DNA of 64,000 nt from Tricholoma matsutake (taxonomy: Eukaryota; Basidiomycota; Agaricomycetes; Agaricales; Tricholomataceae). This document shows, piece by piece, positions 1-10,931 of the stretch (positions within the stretch are counted from its first letter, which is position 1; each line of letters starts with the position of its first letter). The position numbers and the translations under genes were made by a program. The DNA lies in assembly GCA_026075535.2 (NCBI GenBank), contig AP026540.1:12462001-12526000 (forward strand), read 5' to 3'. Under the pieces are notes generated by a model that saw only the letters and a list, made by a program, of their open reading frames with translations, had not been told where the DNA came from and did no database searches.

Positions 1-367
1 GGCTGGCTTGGTTCTCCACCTTTCTTAATTATGACAAAGATACTTCCAAATACCTCCTTTGTCAAAATGTTTGTGAAATATCTGACATTGTTGGAAATAC
101 TCATAATTTACAGATAATTCACAGATGGAGGATTCCCTGATGGATGCTCAGTAAAAAAGAATTTCATGTGGATGTCATGTGGTGTCATGTGGTAGTTATG
201 TAACTGTCAAAAAAACAGCATTTGGAGTAACAACCAAATTGATTAACCGAAAGAAGGACAAGTGATTGAGCCATTCCCTTGCAATGGTGCTTCCACCTCC
301 ACCTCTCATGGCTGATGTGGCCTAACTTTTTGGACTTCAAGGATAAAGGGAAGAAGAACAGTACCCA
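1..367. other. Unassigned sequence left of copia-1
   Basis: No gene is recognised here. The clear match to the copia-2 polyprotein begins only near 376. This stretch may be the decayed 5' half of copia-1 or foreign flanking DNA, and no LTR or gag motif is visible in it. The 5' LTR of copia-1 is therefore absent, truncated, or outside the window. Confidence 0.4.
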
Positions 368-3300
368 TTGCAATCAAGCTCCAGGGTTCCTATCACTGTG
401 AAAGATGTTAATGGTTGGGCTTTCACTGTCATGATTGACTCTGCCTCAATGGCCCCCCCACCTGACCCACCAGTGGCCCATGTGGCAGGTTTTGCTGGAC
501 TGACTAGTGATCAGCTGCCTACTGACAATGATGGATCAGAATACGAGGGTTGGATTGTCACTGAGGATGAGGAAATGACTAGTATTGATTGGGCTCATAA
601 TTCTATTACACCCATCACTAATGCACTTTCTGTTGAACCTCTCAATCAAGCAAGCCATTCTCAACTATCCATTGACAATCATCCATTTATCATTGATACT
701 GGGGCATCCGTCCATATTTCCCCCAACAAATCGGATTTTATCACTCTTCATCCAGTTCAGCCACATTCGGTCAAAGGTGTTGGCGGCACATCAATTGTTG
801 CAGTCAGAGTTGGTGACATCAAATTATGGGTTGCTTGAGGCACATCAATCACATTACATAACACCCTCTATATTCCTAATGTGGCAGTTTGGCTTATTTC
901 AGTGGGAACACTGGCTGACAACTCAAACGCTACAGCCCATTTTGACAACTCCCTATTTTGGATCACTGACAAATCCACTGGAGCACTCATTGCTCAGGGA
1001 TCTTGACTCTCCAAAAAACTCTACACTCTTAACCTATATTCTGCTACCGCTGATCATGCATTTACCATACACAAACCTAGAAACCTAGAAACCTGGCACC
1101 ATCATCTCGGTCACACAAATTATCAGTCTCTCTGGGACATGGCAAAAAGGGGCACACTCACAGGTGTGCCTATTAGCTCTATCCCTAAAACCCCTAAATG
1201 TGAATCTTGTGTTCTCAGTAAACAGACCAGAACTCCTGTTCCTAAGACACGTGAAGAGGGGAGAGGGCATAGAGCAACGAGAAAGCTGGAGAAAGTGTGG
1301 GTGGACTTATCAGGCCCCCATGCTATCAAATCTCGGGATGGGAATTTGTATGTTATGGATATAGTCAATGATTACACGTCTTTTCCTTGGTTGATACCTC
1401 TGTGAAATAAGGACGACTCTTTTCCAGAACTGAAAGCCTGGGAACTTGCTTGGGAAAATGAGACTGGACTAAAAATTGGGACCTACATCACTGATAACAG
1501 CAAACTGAAGTCTCACAAGATGCAGACTTGGTTGAAAATGCGAGGTACAGACCAACAATTTACTGCTCCACATACTTCTGCTCACATTGGTCATGTAGAA
1601 TGGATGCACCAGACTCTCATGGCTAAGGCTCGGACTATGAGGATCTACTTGGAATTGCCACCATTTCTTTGGGATGAATTTTACTTGACGGCATCCCATT
1701 TGCATGCAAAAACCATGACTCAATCACTACAGGGTGTTACACCTTGGGAATTATGGTATGAGTGCAAACCTGATTATTCATACTTGCAGGAGATCAGCTG
1801 TTGAGCTTTTGTCCTCATTCCTAAGAAGAATAATCCCAAAATCTTTGAGCAGTCAATAGAATGTGTATTAATTGGTTACAACTCCAAATCTAAATCATAC
1901 CATTGCTACAACCAGGCAACTAGGAAGGTCCACAGTTCATATCATATCAAATTTCTCAAGAGTCATGATGGCCATTCACCGGACATCCCTCCTGCTGAGT
2001 CAACACGCATGGAAATTCAGGACAATAAATCTATTCATACCTACCTACCTGTGAACGATGAGGAGGATGATCCCTTCCCTGCCCACAACCCCATCATTGA
2101 AGTTGACGATAGATGCAAGCAAGCACCAACACTGCTAGCACCTCCTGTACCCCCCATACCCCTGTGCTGTTCTTCTCAAATTCCTGTCCATACTGAAAGG
2201 CATCCTGATGGTGGATCAGCCACCACTAGGACAGCAAAGGCCATTCAGGAATCCAAAGAAAGTGCCATATGCATCAAAGAAGCACAGCATGCTTGTCGTG
2301 CCACTGTGGTAGCTGCTCAATCACTTAGCCCTGATCCAACACCCCCCCCCAACTGATGAAAATAACCCTTCGATCATCAATCATGATCAGAATGATGTCA
2401 TCAAAGACCTAAGTCGATCACTGGAGAACCTCAATCTAGGTGATCAGGCACAACAACTTTGAGCCCTGATCTCGGAGATGGCAGATTTTGATCCGGAATC
2501 TCTTCAATTTGAAGATGAACCGAGGACATGGGAGGAGGCTAAGATCACCATTGATGCTGAAAGATGGAGGGAAGGCTATCTGGATAAGTTGAAATCCTTG
2601 AAAGACATGGGAGTTTACAAGCTAGTTCCACAAGCCAAAGTACCCCCAGGGAAGCGCATCCAAAAAGGGAAACCAATCTTCTATATTAAGCAAAATGAAA
2701 CTGGAAAGCCTGTCCACTGGAAAGTACGTGTCGTATTCAAAGGCAATGAACAAATCTATGGTAGAGACTATACTAAAACCACCTCACCCACTGCACACAT
2801 GGAATCTTGGTGGATCCTCTTGCATATTGCTGCCTCTTTGGGCTGGGATGCGCAACAGATTGACATAAAGACAGCTTTCCTATATGGTTTTCTACTGGAT
2901 GATGAGGTACAATACATGCAACAACCTTCTGACTTTGAAGAACCTGGGAAGAAGGACTGGATATTAAATGGGGATTTACTTGCCTATCTTGTGAGTCTTG
3001 CATATACTATTGCAGATCAGACTCCAGCATTGTTATTGCGGCAGTTCATGTTGACAATTACCTGTCAATTGCTGATTCAAAGGAGGAGAATGAGCAGTTT
3101 AATGACCAAATGTGTAAAGTCTGGACTATTTCTGAGCTTGGGATGGCACATTTTATTGTAGGGATTGCCATATCTTGGGACCGGACCATGCATACCATTG
3201 CACTTTCACAGATGGCACTTATCAACAAGATAGTCAAACAATTTGGCCAGAAGGAAGCACACCCAGTCTCTGCGCCTCTGGAACCTGGTTCCAAACTATG

Positions 3301-4015
3301 ACAGCCTAACCCTCAGCTCATTCCCTCTGAAGACTGTCTACAGCTCTCTAAACTCCCATACCGATCACTTGTGGGATGTCTCCTATACTTGGCAATTTCT
3401 ACTCGACCCAACATTTCACATGCAGTACAACAACTATCACAATATCTTGACTGTTACACTTTTGAACATTGGGCTGCCGCCATCAGGCTGGTGAGATACA
3501 TCAAGGGGACAAGGGATCTGAAACTTTATCTTGGCAGTGATCTCCCCATAAACCTTCATGCTTTTAGCGACTCTGACTGGGCTAATTGTCTTGATACGCA
3601 TCGCAGTGTTGGAGGCTATATTTGTTCTCTTGGGTCTGGCGCTGTCTCTTGGATGTCCCATAAACAGAAAGTCATTGCTACCTCATCTTGTGAAGCTGAA
3701 TACATAGCCACCTTTGAAGCAGCTAAGGAGTGTACTTGGCTGCACACTCTTCTACACTCCATCAATTATCCACAGACAATCCTGATGACTATTTACTGTG
3801 ACAATTCAGCGGCAAAGACCCTGTCTGAAGACTCCCTTCTCCACTCCCATGTCAAACATATCAATATCAAATACCATTTCCTCCACAAATGCATCCAATC
3901 CAATAACTTACATCTTTCTTATGTGCATACCCATCAGAACATTGCCAACATGTTCACAAAGGCTCTTGATGTTAAACAATTCACCTACCTGAGGAACTTC
4001 TTGGGTCTCCACTAA
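368..4015 (+). pseudogene. copia-1 gag-pol remnant (PR-IN-RT-RNase H)
   Basis: Visible in order: an aspartic protease with the motif FIIDTGASVHIS (368-838); a GAG-pre-integrase/zinc-binding and integrase start with KCESC and VWVDLSGP (1139-1405); the rest of the integrase core with GHVEWMHQ (1520-1804); reverse transcriptase of RVT_2 type from FDPESLQFEDEP to YGFLLDDEVQYMQQ (2478-3161); and RNase H with SDSDWANC and CEAEYIA, ending at 4015 (3371-4015). Several stops and frame changes separate these parts, for example a TGA at 836-838 and frame changes between 2.9 and 3.4 kb. By comparison with copia-2 this is a once-continuous polyprotein. It is non-functional. Confidence 0.9.
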
Positions 4016-4034
4016 TGCAATTCCATGCGAGGAG

Positions 4035-5565
4035 TAGTGTTCAAGGGTCCAGCCCATAAGACTGGAAAAAGACTGGACCCTTAACTGAACTTAACTGCAA
4101 AAGACCAAACCATCAGTCTCAGTTCACCCCATATTGGGGTTGGTTCAGTTGTCAGTTGATCACTTTTGTAAACTCACGAAAACCAATGTAAGACCAGTCT
4201 TTTAGACATATTTATACTACTAGATATATAGCATAAGTTGAGTACAAAATACAGAAATAAGTATCCAAAAGTATATAAAAGAACAAAATATAAATACTAC
4301 TATTACTATTTATGGTATATATACATAAAGTGGAACAAGCCCAGGGGAAAAAACAGTTGTTTGGTGAGTGCTTATATACCCTGTGGTCACGTTTGTTCAC
4401 CCAAAAACAAATGTGGCACCACTTCCCAGATGACCTCCCATGACCACAACAATAACACCAATGATGCCATTTCCATGAAAATGACCACAACAACCAAACA
4501 AACACAGAGTAGATGGCCCAAATGACAAACAAGGGTCGTTTGTGCCCTAGGGTACATTGTTTTATAGTTAATTCTTTTCTTTTACTAACTAACTAACTAA
4601 CTTAAAGTTTTTTCTTCTTTTTTAGGTACTTTTCATTTTGATAATGAAATCGCCCACCCACCAAATGATGCCTTTGCTGCCGCTGTGAGCTGCTGCTTGC
4701 AGGCCAGCATTGGGCTGCTTCTGGACCACAACAACCATGCCCAACGCCGCCGCTGTGAGCCTCTGCTTGCAGGGTGGCAACGGGCCCTTTCCTGGACAAT
4801 GACAAATAGCGGGATGATGAGGATGACAAATCAGGGGGACGAGGACAAATTAGGGGGCTCTGCTGCAGACAGCCCAAATGATGCTAGTCGTCGTTTGGGC
4901 TGTTGAGTATGGTTTTTTGAAATCTTATTTCTTTTACTAATGATTATTTTCTTAGTTTCTTATCTTTTGCTAATGATGCTGGGCCCTCGCCATACACCAC
5001 CCATGCCCTATGTCACCGCTGTGAGCTTCTGCTTGCAGGGTGGCAATGGGTACCGCCACTTCCAGACAGCAACAGCAATGTCACAGCACCACCAACCCAC
5101 CTATGAGCTACTGCTCATAGGGGGTAATGGAGGTGCCGATGACAAACAATGCACACAGGGAGGGACTGACAAACGACAGGGAGCAGAAAACAGATGACAA
5201 CAAGAACAGGGGAGGGGGCAACATGCGATGGGGAGACAACCAACGACAACCACTCTCGACCCCCCACCCTCACTACAAACGTGAGATGGTGGGGCTATTT
5301 TATTATTATATTGTTCTTCTTTGTTTTCTTTCAGTTTTTTAGCAACACCACTGCGAGCAACTGCTTGCAGGGTGTAAATATTATTAGTTTTATCTATGAT
5401 ATATTATAATTTAGTTAGACTCATAAAAACAGCCCGAAGACTGGTCAAAACCAGTCTTTTTGGTTGCGGTCCATCCAATTTGGGCATTGATTTGGACCGG
5501 TTTTGGTCTCTGGTTGACCCCCTTGGGGGTCAAAAAACTGGACCAAACTGGACCCTTAAACACTA
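4035..5565. mobile_element. hAT-type non-autonomous element, copy A, inside copia-1
   Basis: The ends are inverted: TAGTGTTCAAGGGTCCAG on the left and the complement of TAGTGTTTAAGGGTCCAG on the right. They are bordered by a perfect 8-bp direct repeat GCGAGGAG (4027-4034 and 5566-5573). An 8-bp target duplication with ends beginning TAGNG is the hAT superfamily hallmark. Subterminal regions are rich in ACTGG/CCAGT words, as expected for transposase-binding repeats. No transposase ORF is present. The middle (about 4.3-5.4 kb) holds a different repeat with hairpins and recurring TGCTTGCAGGGTGG words, probably a nested insertion. Copia-2 preserves the uninterrupted sequence at the equivalent site. 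Confidence 0.88.
4330..5395. repeat. Hairpin/'TGCTTGCAGGGTGG' repeat module inside copy A
   Basis: The word GTGAGC(N)nCTGCTTGCAGG recurs near 4686, 4754, 5021 and 5348, often followed by GTGGCAAYGGG. Self-complementary units GCCCAAATGA...CGTTTGGGC occur at about 4515-4545 and 4869-4900. The same words return at 57.57-58.03 kb outside any hAT ends, so this is probably an independent repeat that entered copy A. There is a short ACTA/AACT microsatellite at about 4583-4601. No protein was recognised. Confidence 0.55.
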
Positions 5566-5592
5566 GCGAGGAGGAGTGCTCACGGTGAGGAG

Positions 5593-5946
5593 TGTTGAGA
5601 ATGCTCACTATCACACTGTGAGCATACACAATCATGCATTTGATGCATGTACTATTTATAGCCTATCCCTTTGATGTGTCATTTCATAAGCCCCTTTGTG
5701 CCATTTATTCCTTTCATTCTTTGTGTAGCTGGCCTCACATATATATAGAGGAGACAGTCAACTGTTCACCTCAGTCACTTATACAGAGACTGAGGTGAGC
5801 ATGTTTGTTATTACTCGATTATGAATCATTACTTACTGTACCTATAGTTAAACTCTGATTATGCTAGGTACAGTATTTGTATTACCTACAGTCACTTATA
5901 CAGAGACTGAGTTAAACTCTGATTATGCTAGGATTGAATTTCTATA
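5593..5946 (+). repeat. 3' LTR of copia-1
   Basis: It begins TGTTGAGAATG and ends near TTTCTATA, where CA is expected and appears mutated. It lies directly after the polypurine tract. A TATA-like run sits at about 5739-5747. Exon-like E1 lies at 5772-5794, a GT-AG intron-like segment at 5795-5847 (53 nt), E2 at 5848-5868 and a linker at 5869-5888. E1 is then repeated at 5889-5911, joined directly to a repeat of E2 at 5912-5932. Both repeats are identical to their first copies. Confidence 0.88.
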
Positions 5947-6015
5947 CTTTCAACTATTTCAGACATGTAAAGTGGTTTTTGAAAGAATAAAGGGCCTAAA
6001 TATGATGTTTCGACA

Positions 6016-6327
6016 ATGGCATGCTGTCCACTGTGTGGTGAGGAAGTGCAAGTCAGTACCGCAGGTCTGCAAGGGCTCAAGCAACACCAAGGGAAGAAGA
6101 AATGTCTGGGAAATGTTGAAAAGAAGAAGAAAGACGAACAAAAGGGAAAGAACTTGACCTTATTCTCTTTTCTGCAATGTCAGGACAAGAGGGAGCCAAC
6201 TGATGCCAGGGTCACTAGAGAGGCTGCAAGCTCATCTCACATTGTGGTTGGCCCATCCATTGCAACTCAACTACCAGAGAGTGCAGTCAGGGATGATAAA
6301 ACAGTGGGGAAGGCAAGCCAAAAATGA
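6016..6327 (+). CDS. Zinc-finger stub protein (CxxC...H...C), transposon-associated type
   Basis: The 103-aa reading frame starts MACCPLCGEEV and continues GLKQHQGKKKC, so it holds one C2H2/C2HC-like finger in the first 30 residues. A basic stretch follows, then TLFSFL and a low-complexity tail. It starts about 70 bp after the copia-1 LTR. A similar finger (CMRCGEY...HQKSKKC) lies beside another copia LTR at 26.5-26.6 kb, and the broken Plavaka protein begins with the same kind of finger. It may therefore be the orphaned N-terminus of a DNA transposase. An upstream exon could join at the AG before 6010. Its function is unknown. Confidence 0.45.
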   Translation: MACCPLCGEEVQVSTAGLQGLKQHQGKKKCLGNVEKKKKDEQKGKNLTLFSFLQCQDKREPTDARVTREAASSSHIVVGPSIATQLPESAVRDDKTVGKASQK

Positions 6328-7231
6328 TGTCTTTTCTTACTAATTCTTCGTTCCAATAAAATTTGCTCGTGTTTCTTTGTGAGACTTCCTTTTTTGGCCT
6401 GACCTCTCCTTTTTTGAGGGATAGGGGAGGGGGGGTCAGGCCGCCACCCGTTAAAAAATTTGCCTACCCCGGGCAATTTTTGCAATCCCAGTTCCCCCTT
6501 GTTTCTTGTTCTGTCTGGTATTCCTTTTTATGTATTATATGTACATGGCTCTACTATTTTAGCTGCAGCTAGTATAATGACAACTACTTTACAATGTTCA
6601 AGTTTGGAGGCTTGAGGTCCTTGACTAGGATATGACTTTTACATGACTTTTACATGACTTTGCCTGACTAGCTATTTCGGACTAGCTTGCTGATAACTGA
6701 CTTGCGCAGTCAAGCGATTGTATCAAAATCGACATTTTTAGTCAAGTTCCTGTCAAGTTCTGTCAAACTTGACATTTGCCTGACTTTTACACTACATTCT
6801 TTTTTACTGAGCCAGTTGCCGGTGTGCCGACTTGTCAATTCCCACATCCTTGCTCGCTCTCGACATTGATGAGCTGGTCGCTCCATTGCAGAAAAAATTA
6901 TTGAACGATGGGCTGATTTAAACAAAATCTCCATGACCCGTGCGTTCTTTCTTTGCTTTAAAGTGGATGGATTTCTGAGTCCCCCTACGTAGCGATAAGC
7001 AATGTGATCGATCTTTACCGGCAATGGTCGCCGGTCGGCAAGTGGAGAAATCACTGATGGAACCAGACAAAAGGCATAAACAAGCCATTCATAGACGTTG
7101 ATAGCTCGCCGTCTTGGTCATTGCTAGCTTCTTATTGGTCTACAGTCAGATGACCGTGATCTTGGGAAGTATCACGAAATACTTCAAGTTCCAACGTTCG
7201 AGTTGGAGTTCCGACTTTCCAGCAATAACTC
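6328..7231. other. Intergenic repeats; GC-rich palindrome and TGACT-rich tract
   Basis: Two structures stand out. GGCCTGACC (about 6390) pairs with GGTCAGGCC (about 6437) across purine/pyrimidine tracts, forming a strong hairpin. At 6625-6800 the words TGACT, AGTCA, TTTTACATGACT and GTCAAG recur in both orientations, which resembles the subterminal repeats of a small DNA transposon. No clean terminal repeats or target duplication were found. The last part presumably holds the bZIP gene promoter. Confidence 0.4.
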
Positions 7232-8131
7232 ATGGGGGCCAAAAATGCATCTGGTGGTGCAAATGCAGACCGTGCTCGTGAAAACCAAAGGCGATCTAGA
7301 GCGAGGAAACGTGAATACATAGCTTCGTTGGAGGAACGCTTGCGTCGCTATCATGAAGCAGGTGTCAAGGTCATTCGATTTCCTGAGCAACACTCTTGTT
7401 TGCATATTTACACTTATACCTAGGCAAACATTGGTCTTCAAGAGGCCGCGCAGAGAGTTCTCAATGAGAACAGAGATCTTCGAAAGCTTCTCAATGAACT
7501 TGGTCTTAGAGATCAGGATATACAGGCCAAGTTAGAGATGCTACGAAGAATTGATGGTGGGGCGCCTTGCGCAGAGTTGGCTAGGAGTAAATCGTGTGCA
7601 TGCGCTGTGGATTCTTCTAAACCGGAATCTGCAGACAGTTATGAAGGCCTGCTAACGGATGAAGTGGAGACTGGTACATCCTCACTGCACGGTGCAGGTT
7701 ATCCTGATCAAACCGGTGCTATACCTGCGCCTCCAGACGCCGATTTTCTTTGGGATTTGGCGTCAGAAACGAATTCATCTTGTACTGCGCCATCCCCTCC
7801 TGCTCTGCTGCCACATAAATATACAACCCCCCTATCGGAGATGGATCTATGTTGCTCGTTGTTTCTTCCACGTGCCACAGCTCCGTCTGGAATCGACGGT
7901 GACCCATTCCTTCCTCAATCGGTTCCAGACAAGTCATTATCCACACCATGCACAGTGGCATACACTGTCCTCGCTACACTTAACGCACGTATACACCAGC
8001 AGCAGGATATGTTACTTATTACGCTGGAACTACTGAATGGCTTGCGCGATGCGCCTGAGGGGGATCCGGAGGGATGCAGAGTGGACAACGATGTTCTCAT
8101 TCCGGTGATGGGCAAGTTACTTGCGGGATAG
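7232..8131 (+). CDS. bZIP transcription factor, two exons
   Basis: Exon 1 is 7232-7369 and exon 2 is 7424-8131, with a 54-nt GT-AG intron. The join preserves the frame (...HEAGVK then ANIGLQ...) and gives about 281 aa. Residues 14-35 form the basic region RARENQRRSRARKREYI, followed by leucine-zipper heptads (IASLEERL...). After the intron come GLQEAAQRVLNENRDLRKLL and a long, poorly conserved C-terminus with a cysteine-bearing patch (CACAV) and Ser/Pro/Thr-rich stretches. A nuclear DNA-binding role is expected from the fold. The position of the intron inside the zipper supports this gene model over the uninterrupted frame. No specific orthologue is named. Confidence 0.85.
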
Positions 8132-8498
8132 CCACACAAGGTCGCTCCTATCGTTGACAATGGTCTAGGTTGATACGTATGACTGACTGACAAGTCTGAA
8201 TCATGTTTCTAGACAAGTCATCCCTTCCTGTCCTCATTGAGTTGCTTATCGCCAGCAATACTTGCAGTCAATTGTACGTTCTACTTATGGTGTGGCATTT
8301 TTGTGATGGATATTTGACAGTGTGTCGGCCGATGACACGTGTGAAAACTGTTGGAAATATGGGACACCGTTTTCTTCTCTTGCGTTGTAATTTTATCCCA
8401 GCAATACACGAGCCTGCTCATACGGCACATTGTTACGTCACGTCCAATTTATGGAGGATACTGGTTACTCCCCACATGCCGACTGACAACTGTGGGTC
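8132..8498. other. Intergenic between convergent bZIP and rhodanese genes
   Basis: No coding signal is convincing. The bZIP gene ends at 8131 on the plus strand and the rhodanese gene ends at 8499 on the minus strand, so this is shared 3' untranslated/terminator space. Confidence 0.5.
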
Positions 8499-9048
8499 TT
8501 AATCTTTATCAACTAAGTTCTCATCGTCCGCATACTTCTCCAGCCATGCTTTGATACCTCCTTGAAGAATATATGCTGTTGAGGTCGTCGTGCCTGTTTC
8601 GTTCAGATAGTCCTGATACCTGCCACATACCAAGCATGAAACAGAGGAGACGGAAAAGACTGCCAACATACCATCCAGCACACCTCGGGCCCCTCCCCAT
8701 CGAACTCCCACAATAGAATACAACCTTTTCTGTATTGTGGTGCTGTTCAAAAAATTTGGGGAGATTGTCGTAGAACGTCTGCGCATGCCACTGGCTGCTG
8801 CCCCGGACGTGGCCGCCCTATATTGTGTACATATCATTATTGGAGACAGTATAGAGGCAGACAACAAGAGAAAGGCGGAAATGAATTAACCGCACAGCGT
8901 GATCGTTTCTCCTAACATCGATAACGGCCACATTCTCGGCCTTAGCACGGAGAAGTTCAGCGAGATCCTCAACTGTGAAGAGAGGAGCTGAAGACTTGAA
9001 GGCCGGGTATGCGTCCCACCAGTTCGAATTAGGTGTCTGATCAGACAT
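8499..9048 (-). CDS. Cdc25/YCH1-like rhodanese-domain phosphatase, three exons
   Basis: The minus-strand exons are 9048-8896, 8817-8672 and 8619-8499, giving 139 aa. The single rhodanese/Cdc25 fold is typical in size for this family. AVIDVRRNDHA and GGHVRGSSQW are the conserved N-terminal strands. FYCGSSMGR carries the C-x5-R active-site loop, with cysteine and arginine both present. GGIKAWLEKY is the usual C-terminal helix. The first intron uses a donor reading GTGCGG, which is needed to keep NDHA joined to GGHVRG in frame. The family includes yeast YCH1 and the arsenate reductase Acr2. Which substrate it acts on cannot be decided from sequence. Confidence 0.88.
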
Positions 9049-9393
9049 AAGTTCGATGTTTCGTAGTACTAGTAATGATGGAGATACAGTATACAGCTAA
9101 GCTGCGCTTGGTGTGTGTGTGTAAGATCTTATTCATGTGATGCACCGGTAGCAGCCAATCGGAACGTTTGAGTGATACGGTTGAGGACAACTTTAGGTCG
9201 CACCAAAAGGTTCGTAAAGGATAAGGTCAAACAATAGCAGACTATAGACGATGGCCATACCGTAACATTCTTATGCATTTCTGCGGTTTCTGCGACTTGC
9301 TCGGAATGTCGCAATGTCCCTTTTTGGAACGGAATAAGTAAGACCAAACAAACGTTAACATTACACTCATTCCGCCGAGTCACTTGAATCGCC
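9049..9393. promoter_or_regulatory. Divergent promoter region, rhodanese (-) / U1A-type (+)
   Basis: About 345 bp separate two head-to-head start codons (9048 on minus and 9394 on plus). It contains a TGTG run at about 9110-9121. ORFs on the opposite strand here are not supported by any motif. No specific operator was recognised. Confidence 0.45.
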
Positions 9394-10529
9394 ATGGAAG
9401 ACATCTCAATAGCTCCTCCACCATCAGATGGCATGATAGGCGTAATCGAGGCGCCCGTAAACGGCCTTGAGCCTATTGCGCAAGAGGCGACAGTGACGCC
9501 ACCTGAGGAACCCGAAAATGCATGCGAAACATTGTACATCCAGAACCTGAACGAGAAAATAAAGACCGATGGTTTGTTGGACGCTTTTATACGTTGTTTA
9601 TTGGACTAAATGTGTCTATGTCTCAGTATTGAAAGCGTCATTACGGGGTCTGTTCAAATCGTATGGCGAAGTTCTAGATGTGGTTGCACATGGCAATCTG
9701 CGTATGCGGGGCCAGGCGTTCGTGTCGTTTGCATCGCCGGAGAGTGCGGCGAAAGCTATGAAGGATATTCAGCGCTTTCCGCTATACTCTAAACCAATGG
9801 TATGTGCTCTTGATCAGCTAATTTAATGGCACTAACCGTGACTCTCACATCAAGCAAATATCATTTGCCAGGACTCGGTCGGATGCTGTGGTGAAGAAAA
9901 TAGATGCGCACAATTACGATGCGCACAAGGCACGGAGAGACGAACATAAAAGTGCGTTATGCGATTTTCTGTGCAGAATATGTCGTTGATCCGCTTTATC
10001 TTTGTAGAGAAAACACGCTATTCGAATCCTTTGAAACAGAAGTTCCGAGCGAAAAGAACGGCTGCGGAGAGTTCGTATTTAATATCCCTCAAGATACCTT
10101 TATATTGACTGTATACCTATTCTCTGCAGTGGATGGTGCTGCCGCAGTACCCGCCCCCAGAAGGCCCAACGTGCAAATGCCAGACGAATACCTACCACCC
10201 AACAAAATTCTCTTCCTGCAGAACCTGCCGGAAAGCGTCACAAAAGATCAACTCATGTCCCTGTTCTCTCAGTATGTACTCTTTTCTTCTTTATCTACTC
10301 ATCTTATCCGCTTGTCAGATATCCCAATCTTTACGAAGTCCGTCTCATCCCTACGAAGCGGGATATTGCGTTCGTGGAATACATGGACGAAGGAAGTGCC
10401 GGAGTCGCCAAAGACGCATTGCACAATTATAAATTGGACGGAGAGAACAAGATCAAGGTTCGCTTTGGTGTGGCTATTTGGATGACATACTTGCTGATGT
10501 TTTTACAGATCACGTTCGCCAGGAAGTAA
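9394..10529 (+). CDS. U1A/U2B''-type spliceosomal RNA-binding protein, two RRMs, seven exons
   Basis: Exons are 9394-9571, 9627-9799, 9855-9951, 10008-10070, 10130-10271, 10319-10457 and 10509-10529. The joins add up to exactly 271 codons (270 aa plus stop). The first RRM has RNP2 LYIQNLNEKI and RNP1 RGQAFVSF. A basic linker has NPLKQKFRAKRTAAE. The second RRM has LFLQNLPESV, AFVEYMDEG and the terminal ITFARK. This order (RRM, basic linker, C-terminal RRM ending in xFARK) is that of U1 snRNP A and U2B''. It is expected to act in nuclear pre-mRNA splicing by binding an snRNA loop. Introns are 47-59 nt, all GT-AG. Confidence 0.92.
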
Positions 10530-10931
10530 CACATATTCCCTTCGATACTGGTTTCTGTGTATTACGATATAATAATATTTTTGGCCCAAGGCACCTCGTG
10601 CTAGCGTCCAACTTTTGGGTTCAAACGTTCAAACTTTGCAACTTCAAATTTCTCCTACTTCATCCGTGTTCCTATATCCACTAGTACATGGTACACACCC
10701 AGGTCATAAAAAAAACAATAAGGATTATGAGCATAACAAAAGTGCACTCGATCTGACTGGGCCCTGCCAAGTCCGATAATATAGGACAGCATCAAACATC
10801 GTAAGGATGTCGAGCAGCAAACATGGCAATAATCTCGCAATGACCATCGATCCGAATAAATGTGGCTCCTCCCTACCAGCGCTTTGTCCATGTCGAGGTC
10901 ACAAGAATAGGGTCTTACCTCGTGAAGACGA

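Larger units (their letters stand above)
368..5946 (+). mobile_element. copia-1: decayed Ty1/copia retrotransposon, 5' truncated
   Basis: Protease, integrase, reverse transcriptase and RNase H pieces follow in Ty1/copia order (integrase before RT) and match copia-2 (14203-19650) throughout. Coding remnants end at 4015. The 3' untranslated segment is interrupted by a hAT-type element at 4035-5565. After it the copia 3' segment resumes with a purine-rich tract (about 5583-5592) directly before the LTR at 5593. Copia-2 has the same polypurine region uninterrupted, which gives an independent empty-site comparison. No 5' LTR is seen. Confidence 0.85.

Noticed and set aside
4212..5342. Short ORFs inside hAT copy A
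   Set aside because: Low complexity or repeat-derived. None resembles a hAT transposase.
6600..6810. MITE suspected from dense TGACT/AGTCA words
   Set aside because: No consistent terminal inverted repeat or target duplication could be set, so it was not called as an element.
9129..9539. Minus-strand 136-aa ORF
   Set aside because: It overlaps the first exon of the two-RRM gene antisense and has no motif.
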